Below are positions 23,893-36,100 of a stretch of DNA of 64,000 nt, piece by piece. The DNA comes from Rhytidiadelphus loreus (taxonomy: Eukaryota > Streptophyta > Bryopsida > Hypnales > Hylocomiaceae): positions 68,863,348 to 68,927,347 of the forward strand of contig OX344764.1 in the NCBI GenBank assembly GCA_947034895.1, in the 5' to 3' direction. Numbering within the stretch: the stretch's first letter is position 1; each line of letters begins with the position of its first letter. A program made the position numbers and the translations under genes. Under the pieces are notes generated by a model, which did not search any database, was not told the origin of the DNA, and saw nothing but the letters and a program-made list of their open reading frames with translations.

Positions 23893-24699
23893 TTTTAACC
23901 CCTACGGGACCATTGTCCCCTTGGGGGACAAAATGGATTTCGGGCAGGTTCCTATGATCTAAATTTTCAGTGAAATTTTTTGAAACTTTCTCATAAGATA
24001 GGAAAACTTATTAGCTTCGTGAAGATCATATTTTTGTCTACATGTGAAGCTTTGATTCATTCCATTTGGATTAGTAATGTGAAAGTTATGAACAATCTTG
24101 TTTTTCGGGCAATTTCAGCATCTTCATGAAAAAATAACTTATAGAATGCAATTTTGAATGCAATTTTCAAAAAAATTCAAAAAAAATTGTTTGACAAGGT
24201 TAAGTTTTCTATTTAAAACAATCTCACCATTGAGATTATTGTGTTTCAATACCATTTTAGAGCTATTAGCGATTTAGTTTTTCTTTCAATCTTGGACCTA
24301 CTTCTACTTAACAATTTTTTAAAGAATGAAAATCAAGCGTGTTTTTTTTTTTTTTTTTAATTCTAAACTTTCAACTCAATTCTTCAACATAAAATATTTT
24401 TAATTCAAGTTCCATGGTGCAAATTTTTTCCACAATTGGCATTCAAAGTCATCTGAAATTGCAGGCCAATGTTCAAAATAACTTTCTTTTTTCAACTTTG
24501 AATGCTAATATCTTCCAATCTGTACGGTCAAACTCCATGAAATTTTTACCACATGATTCTCAACTAGTAAAGTACAAGATCCTACAGTTAGAGCCTAAAA
24601 ACAAGTATTTTGTTTTGCTTTTTTGGATGAATGCAACAGAATTGGCAGTTTTGAGTATTTTTTGACAGAAGAATGGCCTTGGTCCTTTAGGGGTTAAAA
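23893..24699 (+). mobile_element. TTAA-bounded TIR element, copy at 23.9 kb
   Basis: Left end TTTTAACCCCTACGGGACCA, right end TGGTCCTTTAGGGGTTAAAA, so inverted ends of about 20 bp with two mismatches, about 807 bp in all. It shares interior blocks with the other family members (for example CAATCTTGTTTTTCGGGCA and GAATGGCCTTGG) and the opposite-facing copy at 49657-50258. No transposase ORF. Sits 1.1 kb upstream of the RadA start. Confidence 0.85.
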
Positions 24700-26656
24700 G
24701 TCATAAAAATTTCAAGGTTTCTTTCGAGGAAATTTGAAATTATTGTGAATTTTTTAATAAAAGGAAGAAAAAAATCATATTAAATATAAAATACGCTTCA
24801 AAATTTTCAAAACGTCTTTGCAAGTGCATATAATAATGTAGAACATCATGGTGCAAAAGCATTTAGCATGTTATTTTGAAATTTAAAAACTAATTATTGC
24901 TAATAATAGGCCCAAAGTTCAAATTGTATAAAAATATTCAAGTCTATAAATTTTAGGAATTCAAAATTCAACTTGATATAGAAACTAGACTTGATAAGTT
25001 TCATTTCATTAGACGGGGTCAAATATAAAAAAGAAAATTTCTATGGCTAAAATTAAGAGAATTAAAAGGAGCAAAAGTTGCCAAAATACAAAAAATGCCA
25101 TTTTGCCATGTACTATAGAGTATTTGCCAAAAATAACACTAGAAGGTAATATCCAACACCATTCATTGAAAATGAGTTCAAGCACCCCCCCTAAGTGGAC
25201 AAATGAAAGTTTCTTTTATCCTAGAAGCTATCCCAGAAGCTATCCCACATGGAACTCTTTGAATTCATGCAAAAGGGGTCAAATAATGTCTTCTTAGGCC
25301 TTTCAAGGTCAACTTGTATAGTATGATTGTATCAATATCTAGTAGGGAGGAGAAGAGTTTTATTAGGGAGAACAAATTGTAGTCAACAAAGATTATAGAC
25401 ATAAAAAAAATATTTTGAAATTTTTTTTTTCCCTTTAATACCTAGATGAATTGAATCAGAACATTGCACATAAATCATAAAGTAGCAAATGACCTTACTA
25501 GTCAAATTGCTAAAGAATAAGCTAAATCAACTCTTAGAATGTAGATTTTGAGTTTTTAAGGCAAATTAAACTATGGCTTAAGAAGAGTTTGAATACAAGA
25601 TCTTCATTTTTTATTTATTTTTTAATTCTTCCTTCTCTACTTATAATGCAGAACCTTGCACAATAATTATTAGATGAGTTTTAGCTATTGTACAAGGTTG
25701 CAAATTCCCTTGTGTTCCCTTGTGTTCCCAAACTCTAGGATCTCCATATAGTCAAGAAACTACCATGTGAGCAAATATTTTTTAAATAAAATATTTGTAT
25801 TTTTTAATGTTTTTAATTTTTAATTTAATCATTTAATCATTTATAATGATAAAAAATTAATTTATTAATTTTTAATTATTAATTTTTTCAAACAGCAGTG
25901 TTGGGTTTCTAACAACAAGAACCAACCTAAATTGGCCCTCCCGAAGGATTGAATCACATCTACTACATAAAGCACTGATTGACCTTACTACTATAGGCAA
26001 CTAAAGTAAAAACATTCCAAATTGTCCCTATATTCATTTTTGTCAACAAATAGACTTCCATTGAAAGTGTCTATCAAAGTGTCATTAAACCATTTTCATA
26101 TTTAATTACTATTGGTTGACTCTTGATTTCTCTAGATTTCAATTTTAAGACCAAGCTATGTGACAATTTCAATGGCCTAGGGGGTCCACTCTCAAAATTC
26201 ATAGAAATTATCTATCTTATCTAAAAATTCCAAATTTTTTTAACATTCATAATTTTCAATTGCTAATACAACAAAAAAAATCTATCAAAAGGTGCCTGCA
26301 ACTATGTTGAATTGTTTATTTAATTTTGATAGTTTTGGGTGTTTTCACTTTAGCAAGTTTTACACATGTTGGTAAATTCTTTTATCAAAAGTAAGAAAAG
26401 GATGTTATATATATTAAATTCTTGACATCTTGTTAAATTGATATAGAATAAGATAAGTTACTTTCTCCATGAGTAATTTGCACAACATCAAATGTCACAT
26501 TCAACTCATTTGGAGGGAAAAAGGCAAGTGATTTATAGAAGTGGGGAGGTAGGAGGTACAATAATCCTTGTGGGATCTGTAAATTAGGATATGAAAGAGC
26601 TCAACCACTAATAATCCAATCAAATGCACTAAATGATTTTTTAACCGCACTTTAGA
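24700..26656. other. AT-rich intergenic DNA, no gene
   Basis: Long A and T runs and an ATTTAATC-rich stretch at 25800-25890. Short local duplications, such as AGAAGCTATCCC at 25224 and 25236 and TTCCCTTGTG at about 25704-25728. No supported gene or RNA. Confidence 0.5.
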
Positions 26657-26922
26657 CCTCATTTAAGAAGAGTAAAATAAAGTTTACTTAAAATCCAAAA
26701 AATGTTTGTCATGCAGAGCCTCCAATCAAAAGTTATGGACAAAGTTCGGAGGAAGAGAGGGAGGAACATTGTTATACATTGTCTCTTCACTTGTCCATAA
26801 CATTCTATTAGAGACTCCAAATCACAATCAGATTTTTGTAAGTGTAACTCAACTTTATTTACCACTATTTCATAGTTTATTAGAATTTGAAATTTCTTAT
26901 TTTACTATGCTTAAATGAGGTT
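26657..26922. mobile_element. Small foldback, inverted ends ACCTCATTTAAG
   Basis: ACCTCATTTAAGAAGAGTAA at 26657 pairs with TACTATGCTTAAATGAGGT ending near 26922, the arms continuing through AAAATAA and TTATTTT. About 266 bp. A diverged solo arm (GACCTCATTGAGGCATAGTA) lies at 52113. No clear target duplication. Confidence 0.55.
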
Positions 26923-27138
26923 TGAAGTTATATTGTGAATACAATGATCCCTTTTTTTCTTTGAGCGGTCAAGCTTCCACCTTGCTTCAAATATCCCATA
27001 TCTTTTGAGGATTGATGAAGACCAATGGACTTCACTATAACAACACCCTCTCGACCCATCATTCTCATAGCATGTCAATGTAGTAAGTGTCCCAAATCAC
27101 TTACTTAGTAGATCTTGAAGTGAGTGGGCTCTAAAATG
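26923..27138. other. Intergenic DNA
   Basis: No gene. Ends in GGGCTCTAAAATG at 27127-27139, shared with the foldback at 13958-14099. Confidence 0.3.
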
Positions 27139-28380
27139 CACTAATAGAAAATTTAGTGACTAAATTAATAAAATTTCAACACAAAAGTGTTGATTTTTTT
27201 GTTAATTTGGATGTGTTGATTTGAGTAGTTGTTTAACATAAAAGTGTTGATTTTTTTGTTAATTTGGTCAAAATATATATATATTTTTAAATTAAAACCA
27301 TCGGTCATTCAAAAATTGACACATGGCATGTCTACATGCCTCATAAAATTCCAGTCCGCATGGCAAGGCCACCTAGGTAGCCCCCACGTGGCATGGCCAC
27401 CTAGGCTGCCCACCATACAAGCAAAGGGGTGTTCAAACCTTGAATCCCTTGCTTGGGAAGCAAGGTCTTTACCAATGCACCACACATTTATTAACATGCA
27501 CACATGATGGTTATAATTTTATTTATCTACTTATTTTTAGTTTTTTTGTTTGCCTTGTGAATTCAGCACAATTTGGAGGACATTTAGGCATAGTAAAACA
27601 AAAAAATTCTTAAAACTTTGAACTAATCAAACTTGTTAAATTAAGTTTAATTTAATCTGCAAAAATCCATTTGAGATTTGAACTCTCTAATCAAAAGTTA
27701 TAGACAAAATTCAAAGAAGGGTTGAAATGAATAATTTTTTTTTACGTTTTCAAACATCCTCTCTAAATTTTGTCCATAACTTTTACTTAAAGGATCAAAA
27801 TCTCAAACATATTTTTGGAGCTTAAAAGAAAGCTTCATTTTACAACTTTTCTTAGTTCAAAATATTTTGAAAAATGTTATTCTACTATACTAAAACGGCC
27901 TTTGAAGTCTTCAAAACATCAAATTGTGAATCATATTCATATTCCACATCATTCAAAAATATGACTCATGATAGTCATTTTCCACATAGTAGAATTTATT
28001 AATCACAAGAGTCATGTTCCACATCAACAAAAAAATATGACTCACCACAGTCATATTCCACGTCAACAAAAAATATGACTACACATTATATGCCAAGTAG
28101 GATTTTTTTTCTTTGCCCAGGTAGCTAAAGAAAAAGTCAAGCCCTCAAAGATAGTCAATGTGTACGCCACGTCGGCAAAATATAGATAATTATGGATAAT
28201 TATACCCTCAAATCCATATGACTGTCAATATGATTCATGTCCAAAGCGACTTGTAGGTAATGACTAGACCCAGTCATAGTGCAAATCATCTACAATGATT
28301 CTGTGTGAGTCATGTTTTTTTATTTTACAACTCATTGCATTCATATTTTGCAGTCATAAAACACTAATTTTATTGTAGTG
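27139..28380. mobile_element. Possible CACTA-like non-autonomous element
   Basis: CACTAATAGAAAATTTAG at 27139 faces AATTTTATTGTAGTG ending at 28380, inverted CACTA-type ends. The interior is full of short direct repeats: AAAAGTGTTGATTTTTTTGT twice (27183 and 27239), and TATGACT with AGTCATATTCCAC several times at 27950-28080. The flanking triplets (ATG left, AAA right) do not match, so the boundary call is weak. Confidence 0.4.
27425..27485 (-). repeat. tRNA-like segment (SINE head or tRNA pseudogene)
   Basis: Minus strand reads TGGTGCATTGGTAAAG (like a pol III A box and D arm), then a perfect anticodon-type stem CCTTGC/GCAAGG around the loop TTCCCAA (would be anticodon CCC, Gly, with T at position 33), then GGTTTGAACACC close to a B box. 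No matching acceptor stem, so it is not a working tRNA. The downstream minus-strand sequence to about 27290 is GC-richer than its surroundings and could be the SINE body. Confidence 0.5.
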
Positions 28381-28554
28381 AAAGAATTAACAAACATTTT
28401 CTTTTATTGGAGTGGTTTTTTTTATATTAAATATAATTATATTTATTATTTTTAATTCATATTTTATCACTACATACAACACCATATTAGTTATATACAT
28501 ATCAAATTTCAAAATAAAGGATTTAGGATATTCTTCTTAAAGCTATCTATGAGG

Positions 28555-28838
28555 AGTGCTATTATGTGAGCTTAGGATCATGAGCATATGAGCCTAGAAG
28601 ACTATACACCTATGATATAGATGTCTATATTATTGAAACTTTCTATGATTATAGGATACCTATGTTATAGATAACTATATTATAGAAAACTTCCATGATT
28701 ATTGGATACTTGTGTTATAGATGCCTATATTATTATAGGTGTTTATAGTATAAGTACCTTCAATGATTGAAGGATATTTACTTTTATATATGCTCAAGGC
28801 TCATATGCTCACATTTCCATATTCACATGCTAGTATCA
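28555..28838. mobile_element. Foldback with internal 50-60 bp tandem repeats
   Basis: GAGTGCTATTATGTGAGC at 28555 is roughly matched by the reverse complement of ATTCACATGCTAGTATCATT ending near 28840, and AGCATATGAGCCT pairs with AGGCTCATATGCT. Between the arms, GGATACCTATGTTATAGAT-type units repeat about three times. A related solo end (GATGCTAGTATGTGAGC) occurs near 53249. Confidence 0.45.
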
Positions 28839-31485
28839 TTGAACTACCTACTTAATGAGTTTTTTTCCAAGCATTATAAGTTTCGATCTCAACAATTCAT
28901 TGTAGTCATATTATATTTTATTCTTGCAAAAAACAATGTAAGTCTTACTTTGTATGTAGTTTTTAAAAAGATCTATCCAAAATTGAATTCATAAGAACCC
29001 TATTCCATTTCATCATTTTGAAAACATTTTATCTATCTTCAAATTAAAACCCAAAAGAAAATAAATATGACGGATATAGAATTACAACACATTCATTTGA
29101 AAATCTAAATCCCACAAGATAGTAGTATTTAATTATTGTAATAAATACTTAAATGTGACACTTGAATATGTCATGTCTATACTATAAATTTCTTAAAAAC
29201 TATATTATTTTTCTCATCAAAAAACGAATGCATTTAAGTCATATGTCAAATTAAAATTGATGTTTGATAACTTTTTCTAAAAAAAATATATTATAATTCA
29301 TAGGAATCTCCTTGTTTTCAAAAATTTAATAGTCTTAAATATACTCAATGTTTTGTTTGAACACCATTACTTCAACCCTCAAAATTGGTATTCTATAATT
29401 GTCAAATGTCAACTTCAATATTTGTTTTTTCTACTATAAATGATACAAAATAGAATTTTATAAATGCTTTGGAGATGCATACATAAGTTTTTTATGTTAA
29501 AAAAATTTCAAGAATCTGAGAGAGCACATTGAAAGTATTGTGAAATTTTCTCAAGAATTTTTGAGTTCTTTAACTCAAATAAATTCCACTAAATTCCAAA
29601 ATCTACTTTTAAAATCTCAATATTTTATACAAGGTGAAAATTTCTATGTAGAAAATTGAAGTGAAAACCTCAGTGAAATGTTATGTTTACATAAGGAAGT
29701 TTTAAAATTGTAAATTCAATAAGTAGTAACTAATTGTGATTAATACAAAATTTGCAATAACAATAAATTTTTGAATACTATGAAAGATTAATTCTCTCTC
29801 TCTTTCCAAATAATACAAAGATTCCGGCATTTTTCTTTTGTTTCAAATTAAAATCTAGATTTTGGGTTCTTTCAACATTATAGGCATAGAATGATGGATG
29901 GAAAGGGATATGACCAACAACATATTCTTCTGTTGATATCAATGCTTGATTGTGTTGTTGTATGACTACTTCATGAGGAATCTTGATTCAAAGGAGGTAG
30001 CTAGTAATGATGGGACTAGAAGACCAAGCAACAAGTTGGTGGAATTATCATGGGGTCAGTTTTGTAGAAATGATCTATTCTTTAGAAAAGTTTATTGATG
30101 TTTAATCGCCAAGCCATGATGAAATACCAACATTGATTGCAATAGTTGTACTAAAATTGTTTCATGATACTTGAGGTTTTATTAGATGAAGCATCCACAA
30201 TGTTTTGTAAGTTCATTGGATAAGTGTGTTATCTCTCTAAAAAGCTTGTTGACTTTTTGGAAAGCACTTTACCTCTCTAATAAGCATATAACCTCTTTGA
30301 AAAGCGCATTATAATTACACAAGTCCCATAATTAGCCTTAAGTTCTCACATTTTCTAAAACATGGGTATTATTCAAAAACAAAAGAAATAGTTGGAAAGT
30401 AGAACAAGACCTAAATTGGGAACTAAACTTTGTGTTATTAGATGGAATTAAGTTTAATTAACATATTAATCTTCAAGGCCAAAATGACTTAAAAAACAAG
30501 AATTCAAAAACTAGATTTAACGTTGCATAGTAGAAGTTGTTTTTGCTTTGAAGATTTCTCAAATCATGCAATGTTGTCAAGTCAATAACAAAATTTTGGC
30601 AAATTTTGAAGTAGTTCTTATTATTGTCTACCATGCAATGGAGATATTTATTTGTGATTTGGTCTAGTTTTTGGTGGATTAATGTTCAAATTTTAATTTA
30701 TAATATCTAATTTATATTACACTACCAATGTCAATCTTCTCAAAATTTATTTCTATGCAGATAAATAATTCATTTTACAAGTATAAAATTGGAGATGCAC
30801 TTAATTTGTTTTAGTACATTTCAAGTGCCAATTTCTAAACTAAAAGAATGATTTAATCATATATTTGTTTGTGCATGAATTTTGACGTTTTGATCACCAA
30901 GTTCAAGAGTAACCAAGGACGCATCAACAAGCAAAGTGTGGATGATTATGGGTTCTTTTTACAATCAAACTTGGTTAAAGTTTATGTGCTGGGAGTAAGA
31001 AAAATATCTAGTATATATAAATTAACAAATAACTTTTATACAAGTAAAAGGTATGGTTACATCACTTATTAATAAGCCACCAATATTCAAGCTAGGTCAT
31101 TATAGATTAACTATTATAAAGGTATTCTATATGATTGACTAAATAAAATAAAATATTACGAAAGTATTGAATCAAAGTGAATTGATGAGATCCAAATTGA
31201 CAACGAAGACTTGCAATATCCTTCTCAATCACACCAAATTTAGTAACAAGACCACTAGTATTACTACATTGTTGCTACAAGTAGGACTTGATAATTATTT
31301 CCTAGGGTTGCACAAAATGAACTACATGCAATTGGAGGCAAAAGTTGTTCAACTTCCAATACAGTTTCTTTTGGCTTCTAATTCTTTGGATGTAGATATT
31401 ATAGTGTCCTATATGTCATGTTCAAGACCAATATGAGGTAAAAATATTGAGGTCAAGTCTTTAGTCTCAAATTCCACATAATTAT
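28839..31485. other. AT-rich intergenic DNA, no gene
   Basis: ORFs of 67-89 codons at 30869-31072 and 31167-31436 on the plus strand have no recognisable features. No repeat or RNA signal stands out. Confidence 0.5.
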
Positions 31486-31690
31486 TCTTGAGTCTGATGA
31501 ATGACAAGGGAATCTCTTGTACATGACAGAAATACAACTATTCATCCTTGGTTTTGGGGGTGGAAAGGAGAAATCTTCTATAGTGCTCTGACTTCCAATG
31601 AAAGGTTTTGAAATTTAGTATACCAATGATTCCCACGGTATCAAAATGCATGATTTCCACAATCACCTGTCCATCCTCTAAGGGTTAAGT
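31486..31690 (+). repeat. Dispersed repeat family D, copy 3
   Basis: Same block order as 7365-7560: AATGACAAGGGAATC, ACTATTCATCC, GGAAAGGAGAAATCTTCTA, TGACTTCCAATGA, CCAATGATTCCCACGGTATC. It ends at CTCTAAGGGTTAAG. Confidence 0.65.
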
Positions 31691-32354
31691 GCTCTGACGT
31701 CCATATTCTGGACGATGAACAGAGGGCTTTGAGGCGATGTTTGGTCCAACTAATTTCTCATTCATCTAATGTAACACTTGAATCTTAAAATGACAACCTT
31801 TCTTAATGACCAATTTCATGAAATTCTGGTAAATGATATTTCTGTAGAAAGATGTAAGCAAAGGATTGAGACCTTAAGGGGTTAACCAAATTTGACTGCA
31901 GGGTTTTAGGGTTTTTAGGGGTTTACAGGGATTATCCAGTCAATGATGAGGTGGAGCTTTCTGGAGCTTCTCGAAAGTCTAAAGTACCCTTGTGTCCATA
32001 TCAAGCAGTTCCTCATTCGCCCACCAATCCAGAATCTAGAATCTGGAATCTCCTCCCGGGGTAGATATTGGTCGTGCTTTTCGCCTTTTCCTCAGTGCAG
32101 AATATTCATGACGTGGCAGGATGTACATTCATCAGATTCTATCCTCCTAGGACAGTGCTCTCATGAGGTCAAATGTGCATATACTGAAGATTTGACAGTA
32201 ACCAAGGATCAATTTGTCCACAATTCTCAATCCCTTAGGACTCCAATGTCCCAATTCTGAATGATGAACAAAGAAGTTGGAGACTTTTTTTAACCTTCAT
32301 CCCCAAGGGACACTAAGACTGAAAAGTGACTCATGGATGACATGACTAATCACT
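31691..32354. other. Intergenic DNA upstream of the sigma factor gene
   Basis: A TTAA-family-like end CTTAAGGGGTTAA lies at 31873-31885 without a recognisable partner. The 105-codon ORF 31943-32260 has no family features. Confidence 0.4.
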
Positions 32355-32604
32355 GTAGAAACAAAGAATGCACTTTTGGTCCAATAATCCAAGCATTTTG
32401 GTGACTACCTTAGTCACGGGGGACTGCATCCTTCAAGGGTTAAGAACTTCTCATTCATCCAAACCGACGCTTTACTTTTGTAGAAACAAAGAATGCACTT
32501 TTGGTCCAATAATCCAAGCATTTTGGTGACTACCTTAGTCACGGGGGATTGCATCCTTTAAGGGTTAAGAACTTCTCATTCATCCAAACCGACGCTTTAC
32601 TTTT
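32355..32604. repeat. Recent 125-bp tandem duplication
   Basis: GTAGAAACAAAGAATGCAC starts at 32355 and again at 32480. The two 125-bp copies are almost identical; the only differences I see are GGACTGC against GGATTGC and CCTTCAAGG against CCTTTAAGG. Lies about 0.5 kb upstream of the sigma factor start codon. Confidence 0.95.
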
Positions 32605-33120
32605 TTAAAACCACACTTTCTGTATGATGGATTCAATGAAATTGATGTAAAATATATGTTTTTAAATATAAGCAAAAAAAAATATGCAAAAATTCATGAA
32701 ACTAGAGTCTCAAACCTCCATATAATCACTAAAATTGGGTTTCATGAGGCAACGAAATTTATTCTTCCTCCTCCAGTGTGAAAGCGCCACAAAGTGAATC
32801 CACCGTGAATCTACGCTTCCCCGACATACCTTAAAATCTACGAGACGAAGTCTTATCTAAAATGGAGGGTCCGCACCACACCAGTCTCTCTCCCTCACTC
32901 GCAAGATTGCACACTTGCTTGCTTCCCCGCCTCCCTGATCGTTCTTCCTTTTCCACTCCTCCGAATTCTCCAAAAGCTTCTCCACATCTCTCTTTTAATA
33001 GCGCCAGCTCCTGTGGTAGTTCTGTAACTGCAATGCCTCTCTTCCTCATTCGAACGAACATGTAGCAGTTCCGGGAACAGCAACAAGCTTCACAATCCTC
33101 GGCAGCAGCAATTCAAGCTG
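32605..33120 (+). promoter_or_regulatory. Promoter and 5' leader of the sigma factor gene
   Basis: From about 32770 the sequence turns GC-richer. A 67-codon frame at 32862-33065 (starts MEGPHHTSLSPSLARLH, Ser/Pro-rich) precedes the assigned start and is in another frame. It could be an upstream ORF. Alternatively, a donor after AGCTCCTGTG near 33013 and an acceptor GCATCAG near 33131 would splice it in phase to the sigma coding frame as a different transit peptide. Confidence 0.45.
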
Positions 33121-36100
33121 ATGGCGGCATCAGTGTCGTCGGCCTGCGCTGCTGTGCTGCCCGTTTCAGAAGGCCGAGGATTCGATGGCAACGCAAGTTG
33201 CAGCACTGGAAGACGCGATGGCGTAGTCCAATGCAATATGAGGTTCACCACACGCGCAAGTCGAAAACGAATAGCCCCTCTACGGTGTGAAGAAATTCTC
33301 TTCTCTCTTCATCTCTTTCGAATTTAAGAATTCGGATGAGAATTCTTTCTTTTGGGGGGTTCGGGGGTACGAGGATGGCAATGTGGTAGGGTTTAGCAAT
33401 CTTTCTGGATTCCGCTAAATTCAACCAAGAATTCGGGTCTCATCTTGTGTTCCCGTTGTGATTCATTTTGGATTTTCCTGGACTTTCCTGGGTTTTAGAG
33501 ATTGATGGGATGTTAAGCTGTGATTTGCAGGAATATGAAGCTCCCGTCGTCGTTATTGAGAATTCGAACTTCTCAAAGGGTTGTGCAAAGCCGAGTCCTC
33601 AAAGTCGACGATGTTTTGGTGACGGACAGGAGCGAGGAAGGCGTGTTGGCGGCCGAGGAAGCGATGGCGCTGGCTTTGGCAGCTGCCAAAGCTGCGCGAG
33701 ACGCAGCTTCCTTCGCGGATGCGATGGTGGTGGAGAACGAGGCGTTTCCGACGGAATTCGACTTGCTGAGGTTAGAACGAGCCAGGTTGAGCGACATGGA
33801 GCATTCGTTTCGGATGGAGTATGATGCGGAGGCGGCCATGTTGAAGGCCGAGCAGAGTTGTGTGCAGAATCTGGAGTCGATCTTGAGAGGGGTGTCGAGT
33901 CTCATTCGGGAAGCGGAGGACACCGCAACTGTTGTGCCCAATTTAGGTACATTGCCGAAACTCATGGTCGTAGAATCTTTTCTTGAAAACTGCATTTGGC
34001 GAAATCATGGAAGAAGCTTATCTAAAAGAAGGGTCTCTCATTTGTGTAGAATGTGTCTTATCCACTTCTCTCTTAAAGGATTAAGATAAGATTCAGAACC
34101 TACTTTCCTGCAAGAAGCTTCTCTGAAAGAAGAATCTCTCATTTATGTAGAATGTGTTTTATCTTCTTCTGCCCGAAGGGTGAAGATAAGGTTCAAAACC
34201 TACTTTCCTTCTCTGAAAGAAGAATCTTTCATTTGTGTAGAATGTGTTTCTTCTCCCGTTAAGGATTTAGATAAGGTTCAAAACCTTCTTGTAGTTTTGA
34301 GTGGAGACTTTGTTTTGTCCGATTTTGCTTATGTTTTGACCAACTCGTGCAATGTGCTTCTCTGATTCTGACGATGTAAAGTCTAGCCCCGTCTGATTTA
34401 TAGTTTTCACAATAATATTGGGAGACCTTGGTTCTTTAGGGGTTAATGATGCTGGCGATGATCATCATCATCATCATTTTACGAAGACCATGATCCTTCA
34501 AGAAATCTTCCAATCTTACCTTCAAATCAGAAAGAAATATCTGTCATTTGTGAATTAGAATTTGTTGATCCTCTTAAACCCTGGACTAGATACGATGACT
34601 AGAGTTTGCCACTCTTGAGCACTTCGTAAGGATGTTTCATTATCCCAACCTCTTCAATCTTACCGCCTGAGTCCCAACTTTTACATTATGATATACGTTG
34701 AATGTGTGGCAAGCGTTCAATGATGGTGTCGCATATGTGCAGGATATTCTAGAATATTGTTTCAGTCATAATAAAGAGGTTTGAGTTTGTAGATTTGAGA
34801 ATATTTGAGGTTGTTTTATGTGGATGTGAAATCATTGATAATTTCTAAGCTTATGTGTGACTTGCAGATTCTAATGACGCCGAGACTTCGGAGGAATTGC
34901 CTCGAATTCGGAGTGTAGACGTGACAGTGAAGTCTAGGCGTAGAGGGGAGAGGATGAGAAGGCGGGAGCGAGCATTGGAGAAAGCGGAGAAGGTTGCCAC
35001 TGCTCTTGCATCCGCGCCTGCTGTGCCGAAGCCTAAGAAGCCGCAGATTGCATCGGATCCTTCAGACCCCGTTCGTGCGTACTTGCGTGACGTTGGGAGA
35101 ACCAAGTTGCTTACATCAAAAGAAGAAGTTGATCTTTCTTTAAAGATTCAGGTACATTACAATATGTAGATGTCTACACACTTGAGATGTACCCTGGACG
35201 CATTGTACTATTTTTTTCGTACTGAAGTTATTAAGATGTGCTAACCTTGTAGCTCCCTCGTCGTTTCAGGATCTTCTGAAACTAGAGAGGGTGCACAGTG
35301 ATCTTCAGCGAGAGGTAGGAAGGGAGCCCACCATTGGAGAGTGGAGTCGAGCGGTAGGAATGGAACAAAATGCTTTCGAATTGCGGCTTAAGGAAGGTCG
35401 GTTCTGCAAGGATAAGATGGTGAACTCGAATTTGCGGTTGGTCGTTTCTATTGCCAAAACCTATCAGGGCCGAGGGATGACTCTTCAAGACTTGATTCAG
35501 GTTCGTTGTCAACCGTGTCTCTTCGATTGTAGGAATATTGTTTCTGAGAAAACATATCTTATTTCAAAAGAATTATGTCGACTAGGAGATTAATTTTGCA
35601 GCCGCTTTCTCAATAGAATTGATGGGTAGGATTGAAATTTGGAGGCCTTAACCGTGTGGAGTGAAATCCTGATTTTGAGTTTGTCTTGTTGCTTTGTTGG
35701 AACAGGAAGGGAGCTTGGGATTGATAAAGGGAGTCGAGAAGTTTGACCCGACTAAGGGGTTTAAGTTTAGTACTTATGCACATTGGTGGATTAGGCAGGC
35801 TGTAACACGGGCAATTGCGGATCAATCTAGGACCATTCGTTTACCAGTGAGTGCCATTTCATCTCGCCCTGTTCATTTTGAGTTCGTATTATGACGAAAA
35901 AAACTCATGTCACTGCTGACGGGTTCCGCGGACTACAAAATGAAACATCAGACTTGAGTCGGATTCCGAGGTTTATTAGGGGTTTAAGCGACTGACTTAA
36001 GAAGTGTACAAGAATGTGAGCGTCTTGCACTGAGCTGATTGCCAATTGGATTCAGGAAATAACATCTCTGATATACTGCTGTTTTGAACAGATTCATTTA

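Noticed and set aside
25800..25890. AT-rich stretch as a replication origin or matrix attachment site
   Set aside because: Composition alone in an AT-rich genome is not evidence.
27425..27485. Functional tRNA-Gly gene
   Set aside because: No acceptor stem and a poor T stem, so only a tRNA-like remnant.
27229..27507. Opposed 92- and 64-codon ORFs over the tRNA-like segment
   Set aside because: No coding signature; better explained as a SINE-like noncoding element.
33573..33995. 140-codon minus-strand ORF in the sigma gene
   Set aside because: Antisense shadow of sigma exon 2; Ser/Ala-rich composition is the complement of the Ala/Glu-rich coding strand.
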